Positions 18,312-26,779 of a stretch of 64,000 nucleotides of DNA are shown piece after piece. How positions within the stretch are numbered: the stretch's first letter is position 1; every line of letters begins with the position of its first letter. The notes under the pieces were generated by a model that was given only the letters and a program-made list of their open reading frames with translations, did no database searches and was not told where the DNA came from. The position numbers and the translations under genes are program-made. Source of the DNA: Neisseriaceae bacterium HSC-16F19 (GTDB lineage Bacteria > Pseudomonadota > Gammaproteobacteria > Burkholderiales > Neisseriaceae). The stretch lies in the NCBI RefSeq assembly GCF_024171525.1, contig NZ_JALJZY010000002.1:124001-188000 (forward strand), in the 5' to 3' direction.

Positions 18312-18337
18312 GAGGCTGCCTGAAAGCTGAAGTAAGC

Positions 18338-18500
18338 CGTAGGTTGGGTCGCCAGACCCAACACGTTCCGGCCATTGTGCAGATGTTGGGTTTGCAACCC
18401 AAGCTACGGCTGAAACATTGACGTTTTGTCGGATACAAGTATCCGACCTACGGCTGCTCTGGCTATTGTGCAGGTGTTGGGTCTGACGATCCAACCTACG
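18338..18500. repeat. Cluster of four GTAGG-type palindromes
   Basis: Units at 18338-18362, 18385-18408, 18428-18452 and 18475-18500. Each is a hairpin with a different stem (GTTGGGTC, GTTGGGTT, GTCGGATAC and a degenerate GTTGGGTC). The first faces right and the next three face left. They separate moaB from mobA. Confidence 0.75.
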
Positions 18501-18539
18501 GCTGTTAGTGAAAATCTGCCTGTACGCACCGGAAAACAG

Positions 18540-19172
18540 ATGCCCCCACCCGCCCATTCCCGCCCCGAGCCGCTGCTGATTTTATGCGGCGGTCACAGCC
18601 GCCGTATGGGCAGCCCCAAGCCACTGTTGCGTTATGGCGGGCAAACCCTGCTGGCGCGGCTGATGACGCATACCGACCCGGCACGGCCCGTATGGTTGGC
18701 GGCGGCGGACAAGCGTTATGCCGACAGCGGCCGCGCCGAATATCTGCCCGATGCCCAGGCAGGGCAGGCCGGGCCTTTGTCGGCAATTTTGCCGGCCTTG
18801 CAGCAGGCCAAGCGGCAAGGCTGGGGCGGCTTGTATGTGATGGCTTGCGACAGCCTGCTGCTGCCGGAACAGCTCACGGCTTTATTGGCACAACAGCAAC
18901 ACAGCGCCGAGTGGGCCGCGGGCATCACCGCCTTGGCCGACGATGAAGAGCAGGGACAAATCCATCCGCTGCTGGCGCATTGGTCCTGCCGCCTGGCCGG
19001 GCCTTTGGCCGCTGCGGTGGCACGCGACGAGCGCAAGGTGATGGCCTGGTTGGCGGCGCAGGCGCACCGGCGCGTGGCCATGCCGCCGCACTGGCAGGCT
19101 TTGTCCAATTTCAATACCGGCGCCGATTTTGAACGGGCCTGCGCTATGGCGGACGGTTTGACATTAATTTGA
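18540..19172 (+). CDS. mobA: Molybdenum cofactor guanylyltransferase MobA
   Basis: 210 residues from ATG 18540; upstream in-frame codons only translate a palindrome. The nucleotidyltransferase signature LCGGHSRRMGSPKPLL is near residue 15, and VMACDSLLLP matches the metal-binding CD motif. MobA joins GMP to Mo-molybdopterin, giving MGD for DMSO-reductase-family enzymes such as nitrate reductase or formate dehydrogenase. No such enzyme is encoded in this window. Confidence 0.93.
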   Translation: MPPPAHSRPEPLLILCGGHSRRMGSPKPLLRYGGQTLLARLMTHTDPARPVWLAAADKRYADSGRAEYLPDAQAGQAGPLSAILPALQQAKRQGWGGLYVMACDSLLLPEQLTALLAQQQHSAEWAAGITALADDEEQGQIHPLLAHWSCRLAGPLAAAVARDERKVMAWLAAQAHRRVAMPPHWQALSNFNTGADFERACAMADGLTLI

Positions 19173-19345
19173 AGATTTTTAGGCTGCCTGGAAGCAGTAA
19201 ACAGATTCTGCGGCTGCGCTACGCTGCGCGCAGAATGACGGAATAGGGTCATCCTGCGCGCAGTCGCAGGATCTTGATTGAAGATAAGCCTTATATGCCC
19301 GGATTATTTTGCATCGGCATAAAGCACACCGAATAGGAAAGCTCC

Positions 19346-19819
19346 ATGTCTCTCACCCACTTGGACGAACACAGCCACAGCCGCATGGTCGATGTCGGCG
19401 ACAAACAGCCCAGCCGCCGCGTGGCCGTGGCGCAAGGGCGGGTGTGTTTTCCCGCCGAAGTGTATGCACAGATACAGAGCGCCAACGGCCAAACCGCCAA
19501 AGGCGCAATTACCGAAGTGGCGCGCCTGGCGGGCATTATGGCCGCCAAAAACACCGCCCAGCTGATTCCGCTGTGCCATCCGATGATGCTGGAGCGCTGC
19601 CGTGTCGAGCTGGATTATTGTGATGCCGAACACAGCCTGCACATCCGCGCCGAAGTGGCGGTTACCCACAAAACCGGTGTGGAAATGGAGGCGCTGACTG
19701 CCGTTTCCGTGGCCGCGTTAACCGTGTACGACATGACCAAGGCACTCAGCCACGACATCCGCATCGAAGGCATCGAACTTGTTCACAAATCCGGAGGCAA
19801 ACATGACTTCCAACGCTAA
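19346..19819 (+). CDS. moaC: Cyclic pyranopterin monophosphate synthase MoaC
   Basis: 157 residues. MVDVGDKQPSRRVAVAQG, AAKNTAQLIPLCHPM and GVEMEALTAVSVAALTVYDM are the conserved MoaC blocks with the active-site His, Glu and Asp. MoaC rearranges the MoaA product into cPMP. Its last 17 bases overlap the start of moaD in another frame, which indicates translational coupling. Confidence 0.97.
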   Translation: MSLTHLDEHSHSRMVDVGDKQPSRRVAVAQGRVCFPAEVYAQIQSANGQTAKGAITEVARLAGIMAAKNTAQLIPLCHPMMLERCRVELDYCDAEHSLHIRAEVAVTHKTGVEMEALTAVSVAALTVYDMTKALSHDIRIEGIELVHKSGGKHDFQR

Positions 19820-20063
19820 AGACAAAGCCGTCACCATTTTGTATTTCGCCGCCTTGCGCGAACAGCGCGGTCGCGATCAGGAAAACTACCGCACCCGTGC
19901 GGCCGATGCGGCGGAACTGTATGCCGAACTGGCCGCCACCCACGGTTTCGACCTGCCGCAAAACCGTTTGCGCGCGGCCATCAACCATGTGTTCTGCCCG
20001 TGGAATCAGCCCCTGCGCGAGGGCGATACCGTGGCCTTTATTCCCCCCATTGCCGGAGGCTGA
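19803..20063 (+). CDS. moaD: Molybdopterin synthase sulfur-carrier subunit MoaD
   Basis: 86 residues, ubiquitin-like, ending in the diagnostic Gly-Gly (IPPIAGG) that is thiocarboxylated. ATG 19803 follows CGGAGGCAAAC. It donates sulfur to cPMP together with MoaE. It overlaps moaC by 17 bp and is followed one base later by moaE. Confidence 0.95.
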   Translation: MTSNAKDKAVTILYFAALREQRGRDQENYRTRAADAAELYAELAATHGFDLPQNRLRAAINHVFCPWNQPLREGDTVAFIPPIAGG

Positions 20064-20064
20064 T

Positions 20065-20496
20065 ATGTTTAACCTGACCGAAGAAGCCATCAACGCCGCT
20101 TTGTTGCGCCAAAGCCTGCTGGATAACGAACACTGCGGTGCCTTTACCTGTTTTGAAGGCTGGGTGCGCCGCCACAACGAGGGCAACAGCGTCGATTATC
20201 TGGTGTACAGCAGCTATCCCGAGCTGGCCAAAACCCAGGGCGAGGCGGTGATAGCCGCCGCCAAAAAACTGTTTGCCATTGAAGACGCCGTATGCGTGCA
20301 CCGCACCGGCCGTTTGGAAGTGGGCGATATGGCGGTGTGGGTGGGCGTGACCGCCGGACACCGCGATGCCGCCTTTGCCGCCTGCCGTTTTATTATCGAC
20401 ACGGTCAAAGCCGAAGTGCCGATTTGGAAGCAGGAGTTTTACCGCGACGGCCGACAGTCTGCCTGGCTCGCCAATCCGGAAGGTTTGCCGAAGTAG
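20065..20496 (+). CDS. moaE: Molybdopterin synthase catalytic subunit MoaE
   Basis: 143 residues. GAFTCFEGWVRRHNEG, VHRTGRLEVGDMAVWVGV and VKAEVPIWKQEFYRDG match the MoaE family, including the conserved Lys pair near the C-terminus. With MoaD it converts cPMP to molybdopterin. GGAGG precedes the ATG, and it ends the moaC-moaD-moaE unit. Confidence 0.96.
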   Translation: MFNLTEEAINAALLRQSLLDNEHCGAFTCFEGWVRRHNEGNSVDYLVYSSYPELAKTQGEAVIAAAKKLFAIEDAVCVHRTGRLEVGDMAVWVGVTAGHRDAAFAACRFIIDTVKAEVPIWKQEFYRDGRQSAWLANPEGLPK

Positions 20497-20521
20497 GGCG
20501 GTGATTTTAATTTTGAATAAA

Positions 20522-20559
20522 GAAACAGGCTGCCTGAAACCTTTCAGGCAGCCTGTTTC
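20522..20559. terminator. Bidirectional DUS-pair terminator between moaE and aspS
   Basis: An 18-bp perfect stem (GAAACAGGCTGCCTGAAA and its complement) with a two-base loop, between convergent genes whose stops are 25 bp and 3 bp away. It can serve both strands. Confidence 0.85.
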
Positions 20560-20562
20560 ACA

Positions 20563-22371
20563 TCAAGCCTCTTTACTTTCCGCCGCCTTCTGGCGCAGGC
20601 GCAGGCTCAGTTCGCGCAGTTGTTTGTCGTCCACCGCATTGGGGGCGTTGGTGAGCAGACACTGGGCGCGCTGGGTTTTGGGGAAGGCAATCACGTCGCG
20701 GATGGATTCGGCACCGGTCATCAGCGTTACCAAACGGTCGAGGCCGAAGGCCAGGCCGCCGTGGGGCGGGGCGCCGTATTTGAGGTTGTCCAAGAGGAAG
20801 CCGAATTTTTCCTGTTGTTCTTCGGGCGTGATTTTCAGCGCCGCAAACACTTTTTCCTGAATGTCGGCGCGGTGGATACGGATGGAGCCGCCGCCGATTT
20901 CCCAGCCGTTGAGCACCATATCATAGGCGCGGGCGAGGCAGTTTTCGGGGTCGGATTCCATCAGGTCTTCATGGCCGGGTTTGGGCGAAGTGAAGGGGTG
21001 GTGCATGGCGGCGTAGCGGTCGTTGTCTTCGTCGTATTCGAACATGGGGAAATCCACCACCCACAGCGGACGCCATTCATCGACAAAATAGCCGTCTTCG
21101 GCACCGTGCTCGTGGCCGATTTTCACGCGCAGGGCGCCCATGGCTTCGTTCACCACCTTGGCCTTGTCGGCGCCGAAGAAGATGATGTCGCCGTTTTCGG
21201 CACCGGTTTCGGCCACGATTTTCGCCAGCGCGGGCTCGGACAGGTTTTTCACAATCGGGCTTTGCAGGCCGCTGTTCTCACCGTTGGACAGATTGCTCAC
21301 GTCGTTGACCTTGATATAGGCCAAGCCCTTGGCGCCGTAAATGCCGACAAATTGGGTGTAGTTGTCGATTTCCTTGCGGCTGAATTTGGCGCCGCCGGGC
21401 ACGCGCAGGGCCACCACGCGGCCGCCTTTCATATCGGCAGCGGCGCGGAATACCTTCAGCTCTTCGGTTTTCATCAGCTCGGTCAGCTCGGTGAATCGGA
21501 GCGACACGCGCATATCGGGCTTGTCGGAGCCGTAATAGAACATGGCTTCGCTAAAGGGCATGCGCGGGAAATCGCCCAATTCCACACCGAGCGCGTCTTT
21601 GAATACCTGTTTGGCCATGCCTTCGGTGATGTCCATGATTTCGTCTTCGTTCAAAAACGAAGTTTCCAAGTCGATCTGGGTGAATTCGGGCTGGCGGTCG
21701 GCACGCAAATCTTCGTCGCGGAAGCATTTGGTGATTTGGTAATAGCGGTCGAAACCGGCCACCATCAGCAATTGCTTAAACAGCTGCGGCGATTGCGGCA
21801 GGGCGAAAAACTCACCCGGATGCACACGGCTGGGCACCAGATAATCGCGCGCGCCTTCGGGGGTGGAGCGGGTGAGCATGGGGGTTTCGATGTCGATAAA
21901 GCCCTGCTGGTCCAAATAGCGGCGCACGCCCATGGCCACTTGGTAGCGCAGGCGCAGATTGCGCTGCATGGCCGGACGGCGCAGGTCGATGACGCGGTTG
22001 GTCAGGCGCACGTTTTCGCTCAGATTGTCGTCGTCAATCTGGAAGGGCGGCGTGGCGGCGGCGTTGAGGATTTCGATTTCCTTGGCCAGAATTTCGATTT
22101 TGCCGGACACCATTTTGTCGTTGCTGGTGCCTTCGGGGCGGTTGCGCACGCGGCCGGTGATGCCCAAAACATATTCGTTGCGGGCGGAATCGGCCAGGGC
22201 AAAGGCTTCGGGGGTGTCCGGATCAATCACCACCTGCACAATGCCTTCGCGGTCGCGCAGGTCGATAAAAATCACCCCGCCGTGGTCGCGGCGGCGGTGC
22301 ACCCAGCCTTTGACGGTCACGGTTTGGTCGAGATACTGTTCGCTGATTAAGCCGCAGTAGTTGGTACGCAT
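20563..22371 (-). CDS. aspS: Aspartate--tRNA ligase
   Basis: 602 residues, bacterial AspRS length. An N-terminal OB-fold ([17 protein letters not shown]) is followed by class II motifs: [18 protein letters not shown] for motif 2 and [11 protein letters not shown] for motif 3. The large GAD insertion domain sits between them. Neisseriaceae usually have a non-discriminating AspRS working with GatCAB; specificity cannot be read here. The gene converges on moaE and shares a terminator with it. Confidence 0.97.
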   Translation of the reverse strand: MRTNYCGLISEQYLDQTVTVKGWVHRRRDHGGVIFIDLRDREGIVQVVIDPDTPEAFALADSARNEYVLGITGRVRNRPEGTSNDKMVSGKIEILAKEIEILNAAATPPFQIDDDNLSENVRLTNRVIDLRRPAMQRNLRLRYQVAMGVRRYLDQQGFIDIETPMLTRSTPEGARDYLVPSRVHPGEFFALPQSPQLFKQLLMVAGFDRYYQITKCFRDEDLRADRQPEFTQIDLETSFLNEDEIMDITEGMAKQVFKDALGVELGDFPRMPFSEAMFYYGSDKPDMRVSLRFTELTELMKTEELKVFRAAADMKGGRVVALRVPGGAKFSRKEIDNYTQFVGIYGAKGLAYIKVNDVSNLSNGENSGLQSPIVKNLSEPALAKIVAETGAENGDIIFFGADKAKVVNEAMGALRVKIGHEHGAEDGYFVDEWRPLWVVDFPMFEYDEDNDRYAAMHHPFTSPKPGHEDLMESDPENCLARAYDMVLNGWEIGGGSIRIHRADIQEKVFAALKITPEEQQEKFGFLLDNLKYGAPPHGGLAFGLDRLVTLMTGAESIRDVIAFPKTQRAQCLLTNAPNAVDDKQLRELSLRLRQKAAESKEA

Positions 22372-22441
22372 GGTTTTACTTTCTCTTTATTGAAGTTGGT
22401 GAGTTTGGGTTTAATCAATGGTTTTTCAGGCAGCCTGCTGT

Positions 22442-22840
22442 TTATTTCATCAAAAAAGTTTCCACTTGCGGCGCATGATTGCCCCAGCCGGTCCAATACT
22501 CTTTGAGGGTGACTGTCTTGCCTTTGATGTTCATCACTTGGTAGACAAAATTGCGCGGCGGTAAATCGTCGCGGCTGCGTTCGGTTTCGGTGAGCAGCAG
22601 ATGGTCTTCATCCAGCCACTGCACGCGCCAACGGGTTTTAATGCTGTTATCGACGCTGCATTCCATTTCATTGCGCCAATCGGCAAATTTGCCCGAGGCA
22701 TGAAAAGTCCAGCCGGCACATTGGGCGTCTTTCAGTACCAAACGTTTGCCTTGCAGTTGTTTGGGAAAACCATTGGCCATGGCCAGGCCGGCGGGCAGGG
22801 CGGCGGACAGCAAGATCAACCATAACAATTGTTTACGCAT
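22442..22840 (-). CDS. Small exported protein of unknown function
   Basis: 132 residues from the ATG at 22840 (MRKQLLWLILLSAALPAGLAMA signal peptide, likely cut after AMA or ANG). The mature part is about 110 residues with two Cys (DAQCAGW, EMECSVD) likely forming a disulfide. It is rich in Trp and charged residues, with a lipocalin-like alternation of strands, but no family is recognised. It lies between aspS and the LysE-type gene on the same strand, with a DUS on each side. Confidence 0.7.
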   Translation of the reverse strand: MRKQLLWLILLSAALPAGLAMANGFPKQLQGKRLVLKDAQCAGWTFHASGKFADWRNEMECSVDNSIKTRWRVQWLDEDHLLLTETERSRDDLPPRNFVYQVMNIKGKTVTLKEYWTGWGNHAPQVETFLMK

Positions 22841-22889
22841 CCTATCGGTCTCCGTTTGTTTAATTTGGGCGATATTTTCAGGCAGCCTG

Positions 22890-23513
22890 TTACGGTTTAA
22901 ACCGCAACAACAGCGCGGCAAACCCAATAAAAATCACCCCGGTCATGCGGTCGAACCACAGGTTCACGCGCGGGATTTGCAGCCAGCGGCGCAGGCTGTG
23001 GCCGCCAACAGCATAGGCGGCATACCAAAACACTTCGCAGAAAGCCAAGGTGGCAATCAGAATCAGCCATTGCGGCGCCTGCGCTGCGGCGGGGTTGATA
23101 AATTGCGGCAAAAAGGCGGCCACAAACAGCAGGAATTTGGGATTGCTCAAGCCTATCCACAAACCGCCGCGAAACAGCTGGCGGGTGGACACCGTGTTGA
23201 GCGCAGGGCCGTCGGCGTTTTGGCTTTGCCCGGCCTGACGCCAGCACTGGATGCCCAGCCACACCAGATAGGCGACACCGGCAAAACGCAGCACTTCAAA
23301 AAAAGCGGGTGCGGCCAAAACCAGCGCAGCCAAACCGGCCGCCGCCGCCAAGAGCACCAGCAATACCGCACACAAACAGCCCAGCATCACCGGCCAGGTG
23401 CGCTTAATGCCCAAGTTCACGCTGCGCGACATCACATGCAGCATATTCGGGCCGGGGGTGGAAGAGAGCAGGAAGGCGGCCACAAAAAACAGCCACCAGG
23501 TTTGCAGGCTCAT
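22890..23513 (-). CDS. LysE/RhtB-family amino-acid exporter
   Basis: 207 residues. FLLSSTPGPNMLHVMSRSVNLG is the LysE-family N-terminal signature (PGPN loop), and about six hydrophobic segments follow. Members export amino acids such as homoserine, threonine, leucine or lysine; the substrate here cannot be told. The start overlaps the stop of the DUF502 gene by four bases, so the two are coupled. Confidence 0.88.
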   Translation of the reverse strand: MSLQTWWLFFVAAFLLSSTPGPNMLHVMSRSVNLGIKRTWPVMLGCLCAVLLVLLAAAAGLAALVLAAPAFFEVLRFAGVAYLVWLGIQCWRQAGQSQNADGPALNTVSTRQLFRGGLWIGLSNPKFLLFVAAFLPQFINPAAAQAPQWLILIATLAFCEVFWYAAYAVGGHSLRRWLQIPRVNLWFDRMTGVIFIGFAALLLRFKP

Positions 23514-24247
23514 GAGGTTTCTTTCTCAGACTCAGTTTGAGGAGTGTCGTCAAGGGCTTGTGGGTTCGGGCCGGCTGCCGGCGGCAAGGCAGCGGGTGAT
23601 GTGCCCGGCAGCGGGTCGGGCAACACCATGCCCAGCGAAATCACATATTTCAGCGCCTCGTCCACGCTCATATCCAAGGGGCGGATGTCGCTCTGGCGCA
23701 CCATAATATAGTAGCCGCCGGTGGGGTTGGGGGTAGTGGGCACATATACCGCCACATAGTCGCCGCCTTCAGGCAGCGCCCCGTCCATGCCCGCCGGAAT
23801 GCTGCCGGAGACAAAGGCCACCGTCCAGATATGCGGCTGTGGAAACGGCACCAGCACCGGCGTTTTGAAAGACTGGCGCGAATCGGACAGCAAAGACTCG
23901 GAGACTTTTTTCACGCTGGAATAAATCGATTTCACCACCGGAATGCGGCCGAGCAGGCGGTCCCAGCCTTCGATGATTTTGCGCCCCAACACATTGGCAG
24001 CAAATACGCCGGTGAAAAACAGAATCAGCACCGCAGCAATCACGCCCAAACCGGGAATTTGGAAGCCTATCCATTGCTGCGGCTGCCATTGCTGCGGCAA
24101 AAAATGCACCAGCTGGTCGGCCGCAGTAACGATATAGCTGATCACCCATACGGTCACGATGAGCGGCAGCCACACCAGAATGCCGGTGAGCATGTATTTT
24201 TTCAAAGCTTTGCCGATGCGGCTGCCTTCGGCTTGGGGGGCTGCCAT
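23510..24247 (-). CDS. DUF502-family membrane protein
   Basis: 245 residues. Two membrane segments (about residues 20-42 and 65-90: GILVWLPLIVTVWVISYIV and LGVIAAVLILFFTGVFAANVLG) precede the conserved GRIPVVKSIYSSVKKV block typical of DUF502. A soluble C-terminal part ends with a Pro/Ala-rich tail. The function of the family is unknown, and its place near aspS is common in beta-proteobacteria. The four-base overlap with the LysE gene suggests one mRNA. Confidence 0.88.
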   Translation of the reverse strand: MAAPQAEGSRIGKALKKYMLTGILVWLPLIVTVWVISYIVTAADQLVHFLPQQWQPQQWIGFQIPGLGVIAAVLILFFTGVFAANVLGRKIIEGWDRLLGRIPVVKSIYSSVKKVSESLLSDSRQSFKTPVLVPFPQPHIWTVAFVSGSIPAGMDGALPEGGDYVAVYVPTTPNPTGGYYIMVRQSDIRPLDMSVDEALKYVISLGMVLPDPLPGTSPAALPPAAGPNPQALDDTPQTESEKETS

Positions 24248-24443
24248 GGGTTGGAATTCCTTTGGGGTTTGAACGGCCGGAAAAATGCAGGCGGAAACTG
24301 GCGGATTATACGCATTTGCACGATTTTCTTCTATAGTCAGGCAGTGCCTAATCTTTCACAAATACATTGAGATAAAAAACACGATTGCGCTTTCAGGCAG
24401 CCTGAAAGACAATCGCGCTTTTGTTCGCCGCTAAGGGTGTTGC

Positions 24444-25310
24444 ATGAAAGTAAAACCGTTTTTAAAACTCGCCGCCTCGGTGTTGCGGCGTCTGGATGCC
24501 TGGTTGCCGCCGGAGCAAACCGAACCGGACTGGTCGGCCGTAGCCTACCGCTGGCAGCGCATCGGCAATGCCGGTGTGTTGCACAGCCTGCCCGCACCGC
24601 ACACCTTTCCTTTAAGCCGCCTGGCCGGGGTGGACAAGCAGATGCGCCAGCTGGTGCGCAATACCGAGCAGTTTGTACACGGCCGCCATGCCAATAATGT
24701 ACTCTTGAGCGGTTCGCGCGGCACCGGCAAATCGTCTTTAGTGAAGGCCTTGCTGCATGAATATGCCGATAAAGGCCTGCGCCTGATTGAGGTGGACAAA
24801 ACCGATTTGCTCGGCCTGCCGCATCTGCTTGGCCTGTTGGCGCAGCGGCCGGAGAAATTCATCGTCTTTTGCGATGATTTGTCGTTTGAGGAAGGGGATG
24901 ATGCCTATAAGGCTTTAAAAACCGCGCTCGACGGCGGTCTGTCGCAACGGGCAGCCAATGTATTGGTGTATGCCACTTCTAACCGACGCCACCTGATGCC
25001 CGAATATATGGCCGACAATCTGGGCACCACCGGCATACGCGGTGAAGTGCATGTGAAAGAGGCGGTGGAAGAAAAAGTGTCGCTCTCCGACCGCTTCGGC
25101 CTGTGGCTGAGTTTTTATCCCTTTGACCAGCAGGATTATCTGGCGGCGGTGGCCAATTGGTTGGGGGCCGAAGGTTTGGAGATGGACGACACCGCCCGCA
25201 AAGCGGCTTTGGCGTGGTCGCTGGCCCGTGGCGGCCGCTCCGGCCGCGTGGCCTGGCAGTTTGTGTGCGACTGGGCCGGACGCCTGCCGCATGAGCGGGT
25301 GGTGGATTGA
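24444..25310 (+). CDS. DUF815-family AAA-like ATPase
   Basis: 288 residues with a P-loop SGSRGTGKSSLVKAL near residue 92 and a Walker-B-like FIVFCDDLSFEEGDD near residue 140. ATSNRRHLMPEYMADN, a sensor-type motif of DUF815 ATPases, follows. The biological role of the family is unknown. Start at the only well-placed ATG, 24444. A Correia-like element begins 12 bp after the stop. Confidence 0.85.
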   Translation: MKVKPFLKLAASVLRRLDAWLPPEQTEPDWSAVAYRWQRIGNAGVLHSLPAPHTFPLSRLAGVDKQMRQLVRNTEQFVHGRHANNVLLSGSRGTGKSSLVKALLHEYADKGLRLIEVDKTDLLGLPHLLGLLAQRPEKFIVFCDDLSFEEGDDAYKALKTALDGGLSQRAANVLVYATSNRRHLMPEYMADNLGTTGIRGEVHVKEAVEEKVSLSDRFGLWLSFYPFDQQDYLAAVANWLGAEGLEMDDTARKAALAWSLARGGRSGRVAWQFVCDWAGRLPHERVVD

Positions 25311-25321
25311 GTGTTGATCAA

Positions 25322-25428
25322 TATAGTCAAATAAAATAAGAACGAGACAAGGCGGCAAGCCGCAGACAGTACAAGTAGTACGGCAAGGCGCAGCCAACGC
25401 TGTATCGTTCTTATTTTAAATGACTATA
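25322..25428. mobile_element. Correia-like repeat element (short form, 107 bp)
   Basis: TATAGTC...GACTATA termini with extended inverted arms (AAATAAAATAAGAACGA / TCGTTCTTATTTTAAATGA). The interior has ACAAGGCGGCAAGCCGCAGACAG, TACAAGTAGTACGGCAAGG and CGCAGC. The length matches the 104-108-bp internally deleted Correia class of Neisseria. Confidence 0.85.
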
Positions 25429-25430
25429 AC

Positions 25431-25468
25431 AAAGCTGCCTGAAAAGTTTTTTTCAGGCAGCTTTTTTT
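25431..25468. terminator. DUS-like hairpin terminator after DUF815 / cytochrome c'
   Basis: AAAGCTGCCTGAAAA / TTTTTCAGGCAGCTTT followed by a T run, between convergent genes. One base departs from the standard DUS (AGCTG for GGCTG), with the compensating change on the other arm. Confidence 0.75.
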
Positions 25469-25491
25469 GTACATCAGATCGGGTCGGCCTT

Positions 25492-25965
25492 TTATTTCGG
25501 ACGGCGGTAGGTGTCGTGGCAGGCTTTGCAGCTGGCGCCCACTTCGCCGTAGGCTACTTTGATTTCTTCCAGATTGCCGCCTTGGGCTTTGTCGGTCAGA
25601 TTGGCCACGGCAGCGTGGAAGCCGTCTTCCACGGCTTTATAACCGGTGGGGTCGCTCCAGATATTGGGCAGGGCGTCGCCGTCACGGCCTTCGCCGTCGG
25701 AGGTGAAGTGTTTGAAGGGCTCTTTGCTCATTTCGTCAAAAGAAGCGGCCAGGCTTTTGAATTTTTCCGCATCGTATTCGGTTTCGCCTTTGACCATTTT
25801 GCCCATGGCGGAGAAGTCCGGCATCATGCTTTTAAAGGCGGTGGTGCGGTTTTCGGAGTTGGGGCCTTTGCCGCCGGAGGCCGTGCCGCCACTGCCGCCG
25901 CCACAGGCAGACAACAAAAAGAGGGCGGCCATACCGCTGAGCAGGGTTTGAGTGGTTTTGTTCAT
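25492..25965 (-). CDS. Cytochrome c' lipoprotein
   Basis: 157 residues. The signal peptide ends in a lipobox (FLLSAC, Cys about 21), then a Gly/Ser linker, then a four-helix cytochrome c' domain. The single heme site CKACH is near the C-terminus (GASCKACHDTYRRPK), as usual for class II c-type cytochromes. Neisserial cytochrome c' lipoproteins bind NO and protect against it; that role is inferred from the family. A paralogue lies immediately upstream on the same strand. Confidence 0.9.
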   Translation of the reverse strand: MNKTTQTLLSGMAALFLLSACGGGSGGTASGGKGPNSENRTTAFKSMMPDFSAMGKMVKGETEYDAEKFKSLAASFDEMSKEPFKHFTSDGEGRDGDALPNIWSDPTGYKAVEDGFHAAVANLTDKAQGGNLEEIKVAYGEVGASCKACHDTYRRPK

Positions 25966-25996
25966 AGTGTGTTCCTATAGGTGTTTGTTGTGGGGA

Positions 25997-26437
25997 TTAA
26001 TCTTTAAACTGCTTATGGCAGGCTTTGCAGCTCTGGCTCATTTTTTCATACGGCACTTTGACCGCATTCAAACCGCCGCCGCTGCGGGCAGCCGCATCCA
26101 AAGCATTCACCGCAGAAGTAAAGTCTTTCACGGCTGCCTGAAATGCCGCAGGTTGGGTCCATACGGTTTCCAGTGCGTCTGAGCGGCGCTGGGTGCCGGC
26201 GGTGAAATGTTTCCACGGCTCGTCGGCCGTTTGTTTCAGTTCTGCCGCCAGACGGGCGAAATCGGTTTGGGGGAATTTGTCGGCTTGGGCGGATTTGATC
26301 ATGCGGCCCATTTGTTTGTTGATGCCCGCCCATTCTTTCATGATTTGCTGGCGGGCCTTGATGTCGGCACGGTCGGCATGGGCCAAAGGTGCGGCGGCCA
26401 GCAGCAGACAGGCTGCGGCGGGAAACGTGCGTTTCAT
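25997..26437 (-). CDS. Cytochrome c' (periplasmic, non-lipidated paralogue)
   Basis: 146 residues from ATG 26437 with a Sec signal peptide (MKRTFPAAACLLLAAAPLAHA). The class II heme site is CKACHKQF at the C-terminus, preceded by SQS. It shares the domain pattern of the downstream lipoprotein (DEPWKHFTAG against KEPFKHFTSD), so the pair arose by tandem duplication; only the downstream copy kept a lipid anchor. Thirty-one bp separate the two genes, suggesting an operon. Confidence 0.9.
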   Translation of the reverse strand: MKRTFPAAACLLLAAAPLAHADRADIKARQQIMKEWAGINKQMGRMIKSAQADKFPQTDFARLAAELKQTADEPWKHFTAGTQRRSDALETVWTQPAAFQAAVKDFTSAVNALDAAARSGGGLNAVKVPYEKMSQSCKACHKQFKD

Positions 26438-26516
26438 GGTCGTGTTCCTTGGGGCTGTTTGGGGTGGCTGCCTGCGCTTCGGGCTCTTGAACGGCCGGAT
26501 AGGAAAACAGGCTGTG

Positions 26517-26672
26517 TATAGTCGCACAAAATGAGAATGAGACAAGGCAGCAAGCCGCAGGCAATACAAGTAGTACGGAACTGATTTTTGTTGCCGCTTT
26601 GGCGGCTTACAAAATCGTTCTCTTCGAGCTTGGCGCAGCAACGCCGTATCATTCTCATTTTGAATGACTATA
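26517..26672. mobile_element. Correia-like repeat element (full form, 156 bp)
   Basis: TATAGTC...GACTATA termini; arms ACAAAATGAGAATGAGACAAGG and ATCATTCTCATTTTGAATGA. The interior has GCCGCAGGCAATACAAGTAG, GTTGCCGCTTTGGCGGC, AAAATCGTTCTCTTCGAGC and CAGCAACGCCGT, collinear with the 153-157-bp class of Neisseria Correia elements. It is in direct orientation with the 25322 copy, and the two bracket the cytochrome c' pair. Confidence 0.87.
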
Positions 26673-26731
26673 ACCATACCGCAAAGCGCTTGCAGCGTCC
26701 AGTGTACAAGGCAGAAGCCGCCGTCAATCCG

Positions 26732-26746
26732 TGTTAAGATGCGCGC
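26732..26746 (+). promoter_or_regulatory. Extended -10 promoter candidate for zur (TGT-TAAGAT-GCGCGC)
   Basis: TGTTAAGAT followed by GCGCGC, 40 bp before the zur ATG. It has the same layout as the TPR and SpecificRecomb promoters. No clear zinc operator could be recognised by eye. Confidence 0.45.
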
Positions 26747-26779
26747 TTATTCGATTCAGGCTGCCTGAAAGAGCCTCCT

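Noticed and set aside
18426..18539. Longer N-terminus for mobA
   Set aside because: The extra codons only translate GTAGG-type palindromes; the nucleotidyltransferase motif is correctly placed from ATG 18540.
20620..22350. 576-codon open frame antisense to aspS
   Set aside because: Low-complexity Phe/Val/Gly/His-rich translation and a complete AspRS on the other strand.
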